Shown in pieces: positions 1 to 8,379 of a stretch of 64,000 nt of DNA. How positions within the stretch are numbered: position 1 is the first letter of the stretch; each line of letters opens with the position of its first letter. A program made the translations under genes and the position numbers. A model generated the notes under the pieces. The model saw only the letters and a program-made list of their open reading frames with translations, ran no database searches and had not been told where the DNA came from. Origin of the DNA: a virus; IMG/VR virus record IMGVR_UViG_3300027917_001949, positions 88,754 through 152,753 of that record; one strand, 5' to 3'.

Positions 1-450
1 AACATCACCTGAGCAACCCTCACCATAGTCACCGATACGGAAGCAATAAACGACTTTCCCAGGAAAATTTACCAGGAGTCTTTCGGCTCTCTCGATACAC
101 TTTTCCATGTATTCGCTATCCCATTCCCACTCATAATCCCACTTGTAGGCATCTGCTTCGGTTTCGTCATCGTAACGCCAACCACCTGTACGTATCAGTC
201 TGGCTAATTCACTCCTTTTTCCATTGCCGGTGAAGCACTTAAACCTTTCTTTGCACGAGTCGCACTCTGGTTGCGGTGGGTTGCAAAGTAATATTCCTTT
301 CTGTCGTTTCATCCACGTAAGTAATAACTCAGCTTCTTCAAGACTTGCACCTTTGGACATAAGTTCAATAGGCAGAGTCGGTCTCTTATCCAATACGATA
401 AGAAAACTAGCCGAACTGCTATTACTTACGAAACCACTACGAATTTTCAT
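1..450 (-). CDS. Cys-motif protein with SNSSS N-terminus (3' end outside window)
   Basis: The reading frame starts at ATG 448-450 and is open to the left edge, so the protein is truncated by the window. The N-terminus (residues 4-16) reads RSGFVSNSSSASF, a signature I know from many small phage proteins of unknown function. Residues 56-74 carry the recurrent cysteine motif of this genome: C56, C63, C66, then RF and C72 followed by FT. The remainder is acidic and aromatic-rich. The start overlaps the end of the upstream gene by 14 bases. Function unknown; the motif suggests metal or Fe-S binding (inference). Confidence 0.75.
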   Translation of the reverse strand, partial: MKIRSGFVSNSSSASFLIVLDKRPTLPIELMSKGASLEEAELLLTWMKRQKGILLCNPPQPECDSCKERFKCFTGNGKRSELARLIRTGGWRYDDETEADAYKWDYEWEWDSEYMEKCIERAERLLVNFPGKVVYCFRIGDYGEGCSGDV

Positions 451-652
451 GCTTTATCCATTGACTTGTCCAGCATGTGAATCTAAACTCACACCCACCA
501 CAAGCTTCGTTCTTCTCCATCCACGTTGCACTATTTTCACTTGCTTTAAATGTCACCGCTCGACATCTGTCCATGTATGACTGCATTGTATATGAATTTT
601 CAGTGCCGAACGGTGACAATAATACATTGATATATCTAGTCTTACGTGTCAT
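437..652 (-). CDS. small Cys-motif protein
   Basis: A 71-residue protein. Near its C-terminus it carries C51-GG-C54-EFRFT-C60-WT, the C-x2-C-x5-C motif shared by many proteins in this window. A possible fourth Cys is C30. No other domain is recognised. The start ATG overlaps the TGA of the upstream 619-residue gene (ATGA), so translation is probably coupled. Function unknown. Confidence 0.7.
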   Translation of the reverse strand: MTRKTRYINVLLSPFGTENSYTMQSYMDRCRAVTFKASENSATWMEKNEACGGCEFRFTCWTSQWIKHENS

Positions 653-2508
653 CGCAATAGACTTATAAACGTATCCTTTTCAATGGTCTCAGGAGACAGG
701 TCAATGTCGGCATCATCTGGTGAATCAACCATTTCCGCACCTGCATCAGATAGAACCTCAGCTAGGTCAATCGGATTCTTGTAGTAGTTGATTAACCACT
801 GCCTGCTATGCTCTGAATAGTCATTTGAGCGTGACGTTATTGACCTACCAAGATTTGTCTCGGCAAAGTAGAATCTCGTCATCTCAGAACCAGTAACCAA
901 TAACCCCAACATTTTTTGTTTGTCGGTTTGCGTAGAGTTTGTGATAACCTCGACGTTATTAGGGTCAACGGTACGCTTGTTCCATAATCTTTCCTTGTTT
1001 GATGCTACTAATATCTTGAATGGTACAGGAACGCTCGCATTGTAATTGAAGTAGTTCAAGTACATTAGATACGCTTTTTCCTCTTTCTGCTTCTTCACGT
1101 AGTACAACTCTGTCGCACCATTACGTGCATCAGTAAGGTCACCTGAGAATAGAACCCTATCCTCGTAACGGTATGAGGCATCCCATCCAAATTTCGTGTT
1201 CAGTTCAACTAACGAAAGGTCAAGGTCGATTCTGTGACCATCGACATTCTTCCAGTAGACACCGGCAACCATGTTCGTTGGTAACTCTACATAACTTCCA
1301 GATGGTAAGTTACCAGTAAACTGCTTCTCTGTAGCAGGAAGAGCATAGTGTATGGTATCAGGTATGTATACTTTCTTACCCTCTACATTACCTGCTATAT
1401 CCTCAACGATTGAATACATCACATCATCAAGAACTGATGTAACTTCGTCCTGCTTAATAAAGCTGAATGACTTCGCATAACCACGCCCATTACGTATCCT
1501 ATAAAGGATTGATGGTGACTCGCTCAACCTGAACTTAAGAGCATATGCAAGTCTAATCTTTCTGAATACATTTACGTCATTAATTGCATTAGCAAATGTT
1601 TCGTGGTCAAATGTACCCTGAGCTATCTTTGCTGTAACAAGATTAAGGTAGTCCTCCGGTAGTGGTGTGTGATGTTTAGGGGCAAGACGACGTACCTTGT
1701 TAACCAATGTCTTTAGTCTCTGATTAGTTCTGAATGCTAAGAACAGCGGTTTGAACCTGTAGAATATCTTTGCCAATTCCTGTAATCCATACTGCTTCTC
1801 GTAATCGGTGAATATTTTGGTTACATGAAGATTGTCTGTTGATTTGATTTCCTGTATTACAGCACGGCTCTTGATTAGAAGAGTCTTACCGGTTGCCTTG
1901 TAGATGGCATAACGTAATAGCTCAGTCGGATTCTTTGGAATTAGACCGGCATATTCATATAGCATTATTTTGACTTCTTTATTCTTCACCTTTTCGAAGT
2001 CAGTGAAGTCAACAAACAGAGCAACCTCTACCACCGCTTTGATGGTGTCGGTATGTAATGCAATACCAGATTCAAGCATTGCTATCAGCTTCTCAGTTAG
2101 TTCCTCTTTCGTATACCCCTTGATGACAGTCAGCTTTATTTTATCCAACTTCACCTTGGGAACGTTTAGAGCTTCATCCGGTATATACACATAGTCGCTG
2201 TCAATACCAAAAGCTTCGAAACCATAGGTAGTAAAGTAGTGCATGATTTGCTCAATAACAAGTTGCTCGATACTGGCATCACGAACTTTTGCCCAGGATT
2301 TGTGGAAGGTGCTGTTCATTTGCTCGCCAGAAAGACCAACGGTCTTGGTGACCAGTTCGACTAACTCGTTATAGTTGGTATAATTAGCAATAACCTCCGG
2401 TGCAAAAACGAATCCGAGTGGTATCGTTCGTTTCATCAATGCTTCATCGGTCTTTGTCTCCCTCTTGTTTATAGGTAATGCTCTGAATAATTTAATTGTT
2501 GCTTCCAT
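649..2508 (-). CDS. large hypothetical phage protein
   Basis: About 619 residues. I prefer the ATG at 2508, which follows a GAGGGAGAAG ribosome site, over an in-frame ATG 36 bases upstream. The N-terminal two-thirds is helical and Lys/Leu-rich. The last third has a beta-rich stretch with DLDLSL, GWDASYR and FSGD segments, which is faintly reminiscent of TerD-like beta-sandwich proteins, a weak resemblance I would not call. No signal peptide, no transmembrane segment, no catalytic motif seen. It is the longest gene of the left block and has a structured leader (2522-2593). Function unknown. Confidence 0.75.
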   Translation of the reverse strand: MEATIKLFRALPINKRETKTDEALMKRTIPLGFVFAPEVIANYTNYNELVELVTKTVGLSGEQMNSTFHKSWAKVRDASIEQLVIEQIMHYFTTYGFEAFGIDSDYVYIPDEALNVPKVKLDKIKLTVIKGYTKEELTEKLIAMLESGIALHTDTIKAVVEVALFVDFTDFEKVKNKEVKIMLYEYAGLIPKNPTELLRYAIYKATGKTLLIKSRAVIQEIKSTDNLHVTKIFTDYEKQYGLQELAKIFYRFKPLFLAFRTNQRLKTLVNKVRRLAPKHHTPLPEDYLNLVTAKIAQGTFDHETFANAINDVNVFRKIRLAYALKFRLSESPSILYRIRNGRGYAKSFSFIKQDEVTSVLDDVMYSIVEDIAGNVEGKKVYIPDTIHYALPATEKQFTGNLPSGSYVELPTNMVAGVYWKNVDGHRIDLDLSLVELNTKFGWDASYRYEDRVLFSGDLTDARNGATELYYVKKQKEEKAYLMYLNYFNYNASVPVPFKILVASNKERLWNKRTVDPNNVEVITNSTQTDKQKMLGLLVTGSEMTRFYFAETNLGRSITSRSNDYSEHSRQWLINYYKNPIDLAEVLSDAGAEMVDSPDDADIDLSPETIEKDTFISLLR

Positions 2509-2521
2509 TCTTCTCCCTCTG

Positions 2522-2593
2522 CCGGAAAGGGTGGTCATATTCACGGTATTTCCGATTGTGGAACTAATCCACTCAGCCTGACCACCCTTCCGA
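2522..2593 (-). promoter_or_regulatory. long inverted repeat in leader of 619-residue gene
   Basis: GGAAAGGGTGGTCA at about 2525-2538 is complementary to TGACCACCCTTCCG at 2580-2593, with one bulged base and a loop of about 41 bases. On the minus-strand transcript this 13-bp stem ends about 15 bases before the start codon at 2508, next to the GAGGGAG ribosome site. It may control translation or stop upstream transcription. No T-run follows, so it is not a typical terminator. Confidence 0.5.
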
Positions 2594-2730
2594 ACTAATG
2601 CGGCGAGCAGTATAAAAATGCAAAGTTTATTTTATAGGAACTGCTTCTGCCGTTATTTACCTGAGCGAGTAGTAAATATCGCACAGCCATCCCACCCGTA
2701 GGTAGGTAGGCTGTAAGTCAGAAATAGGAA
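2594..2730. other. leader region without a gene
   Basis: I see no plausible ORF. It holds a GTAGGTAGGTAGG microrepeat near 2697 and two near-copies of ATAGGAACT(G/A)CTT at 2634 and 2726, the second overlapping the radical SAM stop codon. No convincing sigma-70 promoter with both boxes was found. Confidence 0.4.
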
Positions 2731-3744
2731 CTACTTATGCTCATATTCCAAACTGAGATTATACACTGGACAACTTCTACAATTACTTAATACTCGTGTA
2801 CGGAACATCTTTGTTTCCTCAGCATTCCACACATCTCGTACAAAATCCTCACATCCCAGTACATCCACACCGGAGAACTCGGGTTCACCCTCAGAAAAAC
2901 TGCATGGGTATCCTATTCCATCGACATTAATGTAGTAGGAAAACAGTGTACTCTCACACGGTTCGGACATTGTTTTGTATAGTTCGTAATTCTTATCGTC
3001 CTTAACAGCTTCCAAGAAATTGTTAGCCGTACAACTATCGAATCCGAACTTACCACCGACCTTGACCGCAAGGTCTATCAACTCTTTGAATTTCTCCATA
3101 GAGTCCAGTTGTTTTAGAGTATTCCTTTCCCCTTTCGGTTTTAACCACAAGAACACTACAGCGTTTAATTTCGCTAGACGGGGGTCTGCAATCCGGTCAC
3201 GCAGCACGTTGCAGCATTTTTCATAGGTTAGTTTTGAAAGGAGACAGTGTATGTTAACCTGTTCCATGCCTTTGTCTGTTAAATTCTTAACAGCATTGTA
3301 ACAGGTATCCTTGTCGTAGAGACTGACGGCGACTGCACCGCAGGTTTTCACCAGTCGGTCATACCGCTCGTCAGTCATCCGTTCACCGTTTATGGTGACA
3401 TTGGGGATAACGTTGTTATCACGACAGTAATCCATTATCTTCCACATATCGGGATTGCCGTCAATGTCCCCGATTCCGAAAGCAATTTGTGTGAGGTGTT
3501 TGGGGAATTTATCGAACATTGTCTTAAATGTTTCAAATTCCATGTAGTCACCGTACTTAATGTTAGATTTGTAACACCATAGACATTGTCTACTACATAC
3601 AGTGCTAATTTCTATGTCCATTATCTCCGGTCCAAATGGCGACCAATCAGGGTCATCATCTTCAGTCTTACCCCAACGAGCAAAGAACCCGTTAGTTGTG
3701 TTGAATACAAAATTATAATCCGGTGATTTGAATTCTTTAAACAA
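2731..3744 (-). CDS. radical SAM protein
   Basis: 337 residues from a TTG start with a GGAGAAAG ribosome site. The radical SAM cluster ligands are CSRQCLWCY (C-x3-C-x2-C, about residues 50-58), expected to bind a 4Fe-4S cluster that cleaves S-adenosylmethionine. The GIGDIDGNPD segment follows where the family has its GGEP-like SAM loop. The C-terminal part has spaced cysteines (CESTLF, GYPCSF, CRSCPV) like a SPASM-type auxiliary cluster region. Substrate unknown; no precursor peptide is obvious next door. The preceding 88-residue gene overlaps its start by 8 bases. Confidence 0.85.
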   Translation of the reverse strand: MFKEFKSPDYNFVFNTTNGFFARWGKTEDDDPDWSPFGPEIMDIEISTVCSRQCLWCYKSNIKYGDYMEFETFKTMFDKFPKHLTQIAFGIGDIDGNPDMWKIMDYCRDNNVIPNVTINGERMTDERYDRLVKTCGAVAVSLYDKDTCYNAVKNLTDKGMEQVNIHCLLSKLTYEKCCNVLRDRIADPRLAKLNAVVFLWLKPKGERNTLKQLDSMEKFKELIDLAVKVGGKFGFDSCTANNFLEAVKDDKNYELYKTMSEPCESTLFSYYINVDGIGYPCSFSEGEPEFSGVDVLGCEDFVRDVWNAEETKMFRTRVLSNCRSCPVYNLSLEYEHK

Positions 3745-4003
3745 CTGCTTTCTCCAATATCGACATTAAGTGGTCGATATTATCTTTAATTTTGTCTGGT
3801 TCGATGTAGAAATATTTACCGTTAGTATAATCACCCCTGACAGCTAATACCGACCGCCATAATTCCTCATCATCTCGGTCTGTGTCCAAGTTTAAGTGGA
3901 AAAAACAGCTACCACACGTCCAACCATTATGTTGGATACCACAGCCTGTTTTGTCCAACAGTAACCTCTTAAGTTTACCAAGTTTATAATTGCTGATAAT
4001 CAT
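3737..4003 (-). CDS. small Cys-containing hypothetical protein
   Basis: 88 residues, ATG preceded by TTGGAGTATAA. It has TGCGIQHNGWTCGSC, giving C-x8-C-x2-C, not the genome's common motif. It lies directly upstream of, and overlaps, the radical SAM gene, so a role as its partner is possible but is only inferred from position. Confidence 0.6.
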   Translation of the reverse strand: MIISNYKLGKLKRLLLDKTGCGIQHNGWTCGSCFFHLNLDTDRDDEELWRSVLAVRGDYTNGKYFYIEPDKIKDNIDHLMSILEKAVV

Positions 4004-4303
4004 TTATACTCCAATTTTCTCTGCAAAGTTTGCTACGTTGAGCATCTCGTCGATTAAATTATGTAGTCCGTTCGATAATTCTATGTAAACTTCTAATGGT
4101 ATTGTTGGTTTCTCAATACGATTATCCCTAGTAAATGTCCTACTCCAATTATCTGCCGCTGACCATCGTGACTTTTTCTGCTTTCTGGTTTGTCGTTGGT
4201 AATGGTCAAGATATAGTCGTGATTGCGACATGTCCACACTCATGTAGAACGTATATACTTCTCGCTCTAGGTCATTGACGTTATGTGTTATTTCGAATCT
4301 CAT
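4004..4303 (-). CDS. hypothetical protein
   Basis: 99 residues, polar and Arg/Gln-rich in the middle (RQTRKQKKSRW). Starts one base after the upstream stop, with GGGTACGG as a weak ribosome site. No domain recognised; co-transcribed with its neighbours. Confidence 0.6.
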   Translation of the reverse strand: MRFEITHNVNDLEREVYTFYMSVDMSQSRLYLDHYQRQTRKQKKSRWSAADNWSRTFTRDNRIEKPTIPLEVYIELSNGLHNLIDEMLNVANFAEKIGV

Positions 4304-4534
4304 TTAATCCGTACCCATTTGTGCTTCTTCATATTCTCGAACAATATCCCATCTCAGAATCAGTAGGAAGTATAATTCCTCAGCCGCTTCTTTGAGACGT
4401 AAACTTACGTCGAGTAGTTCGTCCATCGCTTTGGCTCGTTTCTTTGCTGCCCATCGTATCATTAACCAAGAGCAAACTCCGACGAACGCTGGAAGAGCAA
4501 TACCAACCACCACTGCACCAGTTGTATTAATCAT
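4304..4534 (-). CDS. small single-pass membrane protein
   Basis: 76 residues with one N-terminal hydrophobic helix (about residues 6-29), followed by a basic stretch WAAKKRAK and a helical cytoplasmic tail. The positive-inside rule predicts the tail in the cytoplasm. The ATG overlaps the end of the upstream gene by 8 bases. Function unknown; could be a spanin- or holin-like accessory but there is no evidence for lysis. Confidence 0.6.
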   Translation of the reverse strand: MINTTGAVVVGIALPAFVGVCSWLMIRWAAKKRAKAMDELLDVSLRLKEAAEELYFLLILRWDIVREYEEAQMGTD

Positions 4535-4805
4535 AGTGAAATGCTCTCTTTTCTGCCAGTTGTTTTTCGATGTCCATGCTTAATGAGTAAACTTCCATGA
4601 TTCTCTGCATGTTTACATCATCATATTCAGCTTCGACTTCACGAACATCTTGGTCTCTCGTCACAAATACCGGATAATCTTCCCAACTAAAGGTGTCGCA
4701 CACAACAATCATATGCGTTAAGTCATCCGGTGAGTAACCATGCATACGACAATAAAACTCTCGGTATTCGTTGCTTAACCACTCTTTTATTTCAGCAGTT
4801 GTCAT
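4527..4805 (-). CDS. hypothetical protein, first gene of a leftward operon
   Basis: 92 residues, acidic. The ATG follows GGAGAAGAT. It is the first gene after the strong promoter at 4824-4852, leaving a short leader. No recognised domain. Confidence 0.65.
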   Translation of the reverse strand: MTTAEIKEWLSNEYREFYCRMHGYSPDDLTHMIVVCDTFSWEDYPVFVTRDQDVREVEAEYDDVNMQRIMEVYSLSMDIEKQLAEKRAFHYD

Positions 4806-4823
4806 ATCTTCTCCAGTATCTTT

Positions 4824-4852
4824 ATTATAACATGTGCCAGGAGATTTGTCAA
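4824..4852 (-). promoter_or_regulatory. sigma-70 type promoter
   Basis: On the minus strand TTGACA (4852-4847), 17-bp spacer, TATAAT (4829-4824): a consensus match in both boxes. It sits in the 60-bp gap upstream of the gene at 4527-4805. Confidence 0.85.
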
Positions 4853-4865
4853 GACTGGGTAACGG

Positions 4866-5435
4866 CTATTCATAATCCTTTGATTGGAGTAACTTAATTG
4901 CATTAAGGAATTCATCAGCGTCCGGTAAGTCATCTAAGGCAAACACCGCCACAGGTTTAACGGTGTCGTAATCACCATCAGTATCGTAGTCATCAAACCT
5001 ACCAATAATAGTAATATCTTCCCTATCGTTCTTATCTCGGTCTATTTTCATACCACCTTCAAACACTTCAAACGTGTTCTCGTCAAGGTCAATCACATAT
5101 GCCCACTCGCAAAATAAACTGTCACCGGCGAAATCAATGTTGTTGACCAGCTTCAATTTTCTCTTGCTGTTTTGAATCATTGGCAATAGCTTGGCACTGG
5201 TATCACGGCTAAATTCTGCACGGTCTGCCAGTGTCTTCTGTGGTATTTTATCGTATTCTGCACCGGTTATCCATGTTAATTTGTCTACCTGTTTCTCAAA
5301 CTTCGGTCTGTCCCACGTATGCAAGAACTGTAAAATGTCAATCCCCTGACCGCTAGGATAACCATCCCATTGTCCGTATTGAGCAACCTTGTACTCACCA
5401 CCTTTATACACACAAATTAAATGTCTCGTTCCCAC
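4866..5435 (-). CDS. conserved phage protein of the GTR-H/N-L AQYGQWDGYP type
   Basis: 189 residues. The start is GTG at 5435, which has GGGAGGACTATA just upstream and gives the N-terminus VGTRHLICV; an upstream in-frame ATG would add an unlikely tail. The segment KVAQYGQWDGYPSGQG (about residues 17-32) is a signature I know from a widespread phage/prophage family with unknown function. The start overlaps the preceding TAG by one base. Most of the C-terminal part is acidic (DLDENTFEV, DDLPDADEF). Biochemical role unknown. Confidence 0.8.
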   Translation of the reverse strand: MGTRHLICVYKGGEYKVAQYGQWDGYPSGQGIDILQFLHTWDRPKFEKQVDKLTWITGAEYDKIPQKTLADRAEFSRDTSAKLLPMIQNSKRKLKLVNNIDFAGDSLFCEWAYVIDLDENTFEVFEGGMKIDRDKNDREDITIIGRFDDYDTDGDYDTVKPVAVFALDDLPDADEFLNAIKLLQSKDYE

Positions 5436-5830
5436 TATAGTCCTCCCGTATGACGAAATTCTTTTTCGGTATAACAACGAAACCTATCGTAACAGTCATC
5501 ACATGACTTCACTGTAAAGGTTTCTTTAAGAAACTCCATACTATCGGTGTCACCATCCTCTGCCTTTTTCCTGATAAACTCAATCATCTTTGGTGATGCA
5601 CAGATTATGTCAGCATTGGCTTTGTCTTCTACCTCACAATTCAAACCATGCGTGAACCCTATGCTTCTTCCTTCTTGATGGAGTGTGGCAATTTCCATGA
5701 CCGCTTCTCCGGTAAGCTCTCGCAAGCATTTCGAAGCTTTTTTACGGACACAAATATCCTTGCATCCGTTGTCATCAGACGGATACCACTCGCCTTGTGT
5801 ATAGTTAGGTAACTTAATTCTAACTGCCAT
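5435..5830 (-). CDS. Cys-motif protein
   Basis: 131 residues using the ATG at 5830 (MAVRIKLPNY), which overlaps the stop of the kinase gene by 11 bases; a longer frame would run deep into the kinase gene. The C-terminus holds C110-DD-C113-YDRFR-C119-YT. Three further Cys lie at 23, 27 and 35. No other domain recognised. Confidence 0.65.
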   Translation of the reverse strand: MAVRIKLPNYTQGEWYPSDDNGCKDICVRKKASKCLRELTGEAVMEIATLHQEGRSIGFTHGLNCEVEDKANADIICASPKMIEFIRKKAEDGDTDSMEFLKETFTVKSCDDCYDRFRCYTEKEFRHTGGL

Positions 5831-6530
5831 AACTGCTACGTGTTCCTTCGATGTATGTCCTACCCTCAATAATGAAGTCATCCAGTTCTTCTTCGTTGAG
5901 CCATTCCTTAATCTTGATGACTCGACCATTCCTAGTCGTCTCTCGTATGACCTTTATTTGATTTGGCATCTCTTTTGCAAGCATTTCAAAGTTGTTGCGA
6001 ACCACTCCAAGATAGTTAAAGTTTCTTTCGCACCACTTCACAGTACCTTCTTCCTGCCAACGTTCCTCAATTCGCTCAATGTTCCACTCTAATGGGGGAA
6101 GGAGAACGATGAACTTCTCCGGTTTTGGTGTGTTTGATATTTCATATTGAAAATCAGCATTAATAAGAATCTTCTCAGCGTAATGAGCCGGTAACCACCC
6201 CATCTCCACACATGTACGCACATATGCGGTGTCATCAAGAAAACACCTGTCGCCAATCACAACTGACTTAGGTGGTTGTGTCATCGCATAGTTAAGGTTC
6301 TCCCTATGTTCAATACAGTGTAGTGCGTTTCTCCAAAGTTGGCGGCTGACATTATCTGTCAATCCCTCCATATGAGCTATTTGCTCTTTAACCCGACCAG
6401 TATCAAATTGTTTTAAGTCATCTATCAGCGTTGATTTGCCGACCCCATGTGGACCACACAGATACACGATTTGTCTGTTGACCCTCGTATCAAACTCGAA
6501 TACTGGTGGTGGTGTTATTTCACAAGTCAT
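5820..6530 (-). CDS. P-loop (deoxy)nucleoside/nucleotide kinase-like protein
   Basis: 236 residues. A Walker A motif GPHGVGKST lies at about residues 27-35; a GDRCFLDDTAYVR segment near residue 92 resembles the DRS/DR(S/Y) substrate region of deoxynucleoside and thymidylate kinases; a basic RIEERW segment resembles a lid. Probably phosphorylates nucleosides or nucleotides in the cytoplasm, in line with the nucleotide genes at 51-55 kb. Could instead be a general AAA_28-type NTPase. ATGA overlap with the upstream gene. Confidence 0.65.
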   Translation of the reverse strand: MTCEITPPPVFEFDTRVNRQIVYLCGPHGVGKSTLIDDLKQFDTGRVKEQIAHMEGLTDNVSRQLWRNALHCIEHRENLNYAMTQPPKSVVIGDRCFLDDTAYVRTCVEMGWLPAHYAEKILINADFQYEISNTPKPEKFIVLLPPLEWNIERIEERWQEEGTVKWCERNFNYLGVVRNNFEMLAKEMPNQIKVIRETTRNGRVIKIKEWLNEEELDDFIIEGRTYIEGTRSSYGS

Positions 6531-6883
6531 TCTTCGTCCTCCACAGTTACTTGAATGTGCCCAAATTCCGCAGGTACTTTAACGTGCCGTAACTCATCAG
6601 TATAAACCACGTCATTCTTTAATTCTGGTGTGGCTATTTTCTTAACTAAGTCACGGGCGGTCACATCTCGTAGTGACTTAACTCCCTTAAATGATGACAA
6701 TGGTATCTCAATAGGTTCATTACGGTCTGTAAAACACTGAAATCGCAGACTACATTGCCCGCACAACGTATCAATGCTTCGCTCTCGCCCGTAACAATGA
6801 TACTCCTTATATCTCTCGTTATCATAATTATGATTCTTGTCATCAAATACTATTCGTATTACCTGACCATGGTCTCTACTCAT
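6527..6883 (-). CDS. Cys-motif protein
   Basis: 118 residues from ATG 6883 (ribosome site AGAGG); this start overlaps the glycosylase stop by 8 bases. Motif residues: C30, C41, C44, R47-F48, C50, then FT. The C-terminal half is beta-strand-like with KVPAEFGHIQVTVEDEE. Function unknown. Confidence 0.65.
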   Translation of the reverse strand: MSRDHGQVIRIVFDDKNHNYDNERYKEYHCYGRERSIDTLCGQCSLRFQCFTDRNEPIEIPLSSFKGVKSLRDVTARDLVKKIATPELKNDVVYTDELRHVKVPAEFGHIQVTVEDEE

Positions 6884-7604
6884 AACAGTAAAACCTCTGT
6901 TTACATGATTTACATTTATTATCTCCCGTCCACCACTTCTCACACGTGTCTCGGAATGCGTTCATTTCGGCAATAATAGGTTTTGCATTAATGTCCTTGC
7001 TGAGTGGTGAATCAACTAGACGGAATTGCTTATCGACATGCTGATGTTGCATAGCATATTCGACAGCCTCTTTTATCTTAGTCCTTATATCTCTACCACG
7101 TTCGCTATTCTTTCCCCCACTATGAGCTATTGCCGCAGGATGGTATGACACGATTACATCATAATTTCTCCAATCAAAGGTAGTGCAGACAATCTCTTTC
7201 ATTGGTATCTTACCATTCCCACCAAGAGCTACGTACGGTACTTTACCCATACAAACAATGACTTCTGGTAATAGATTATCTATCTCCGCTATCATCCGTT
7301 CGTTGCACCACGTAATTTCTGCGTCGTTGGGGGTGCGATTATAGATTCGTCCGTCATTTACCTTTGTAGGTCTACATGTGACAGCGTTAACATAACTCGC
7401 ATCTTCACGCCTGCCACCACACTCCTCTATAATATCCATCAAGTCTCTGCCAGCAATCCCCACTAGAGGACGACCTTCTTGTGTCTCATTGAATCCTGGA
7501 GCTTCGGCAAGATAAAGTATCTTAGTGTCGTTTATCTCTGACGGCACAAGAACTGCTTGTTTTAGCGTACATTCGTCGCACTTACCCTTTGGTGCTTTTT
7601 CCAT
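6876..7604 (-). CDS. uracil-DNA glycosylase, family 4-like, with C-terminal Cys motif
   Basis: 242 residues. N-terminal C9-DE-C12 matches the Fe-S ligand pair of family 4 UDGs; AEAPGFNETQEGRPLVG (about 33-49) corresponds to the family active-site loop GEAPGxxExxxGxPFVG, and SYHPAA (about 150) to the second motif. It should remove uracil from DNA as the first step of base excision. Beyond the normal domain there is an extra tail ending C231-KS-C234-KQRFY-C240-YE, the module shared by about 27 proteins here. The tail is not a usual part of this family. Confidence 0.85.
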   Translation of the reverse strand: MEKAPKGKCDECTLKQAVLVPSEINDTKILYLAEAPGFNETQEGRPLVGIAGRDLMDIIEECGGRREDASYVNAVTCRPTKVNDGRIYNRTPNDAEITWCNERMIAEIDNLLPEVIVCMGKVPYVALGGNGKIPMKEIVCTTFDWRNYDVIVSYHPAAIAHSGGKNSERGRDIRTKIKEAVEYAMQHQHVDKQFRLVDSPLSKDINAKPIIAEMNAFRDTCEKWWTGDNKCKSCKQRFYCYE

Positions 7605-7761
7605 TTATCCTTGTCGTTCTCCCATTTATAACTGCCCATGCACTTCCGCCTTGGTCAACTGCCAGTCCACAATTAGGACATGCAACAATAGTCATCGCTA
7701 TCTCAGGTTCATTCTCCCATACAAATTCATGCCCACAGCTACTACACGTTATCTTGTCCAT
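7582..7761 (-). CDS. small zinc-ribbon protein
   Basis: About 59 residues. Two CxxC pairs (CSSC, CPNC) about 25 residues apart make a zinc ribbon. Start uncertain: ATG 7761 or one of two ATGs 3-12 bases upstream. Overlaps the glycosylase start by 23 bases, so probably co-translated. Function unknown. Confidence 0.6.
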   Translation of the reverse strand: MDKITCSSCGHEFVWENEPEIAMTIVACPNCGLAVDQGGSAWAVINGRTTRINGKSTKG

Positions 7762-8050
7762 CATCCCATCCATTAAAAGGTTTGAAACATCTACCAGTTT
7801 TTAGGAAGTCATCTTCGGTCTCCATTATTGCTGGTTCTCTGTCAGGACAATAATGAAACCCTCTTTTAAGCATTTCTGCCTCGACAGTTTTTACCAACCT
7901 ATCTAGAAATTGCTTATAAGTTTCAGATGATTCTCTAAGATAGATAAACTCATGGTCACATACACCGGACATTGGCAATATATGTCTACCCTTAAACTTT
8001 TGGTCTTGCCAACCGTCTACGAATATCCAACCGTCTTTATATCGTGTCAT
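7742..8050 (-). CDS. hypothetical protein
   Basis: 102 residues; ATG overlaps the end of the upstream gene (ATGA). Mixed alpha/beta composition with YKDGWIFVDGW at the N-terminus. No domain recognised. Confidence 0.6.
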   Translation of the reverse strand: MTRYKDGWIFVDGWQDQKFKGRHILPMSGVCDHEFIYLRESSETYKQFLDRLVKTVEAEMLKRGFHYCPDREPAIMETEDDFLKTGRCFKPFNGWDDGQDNV

Positions 8051-8379
8051 TCTAAATTCTCTGGATAGTTTTTATCGCTCTTATCGACCTTTACCACATC
8101 TTTACCGGTTGCCACATAAGAGTCATGTTTGCTCATCGTATAGTTTATTCTTCCCTCACCAAACATATACTCCGCCAACCCCTTTAAGTCCTTTATTCCG
8201 TGTTCAAGTGCCATCTCCTGAGAAATGAACACCTCATTCCGTTCCGATAGACATTTGAATCTCAATCGACAACCCACACACAGATATTTCTCTCTGCCAC
8301 GACAATCAAATCTCTCTGTTGTCGTTATTATATCATGGTTGTGAGTTACCTTTGGTAATTCAAGCTTAATTGTTACCAT
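8047..8379 (-). CDS. Cys-motif protein
   Basis: 110 residues. Motif: C26-x7-C34-VG-C37-RLRFK-C43-LSERN. The N-terminal 20 residues form a beta-strand-rich start. It directly follows the RuvB-like gene with a 7-base overlap. Function unknown. Confidence 0.65.
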   Translation of the reverse strand: MVTIKLELPKVTHNHDIITTTERFDCRGREKYLCVGCRLRFKCLSERNEVFISQEMALEHGIKDLKGLAEYMFGEGRINYTMSKHDSYVATGKDVVKVDKSDKNYPENLE

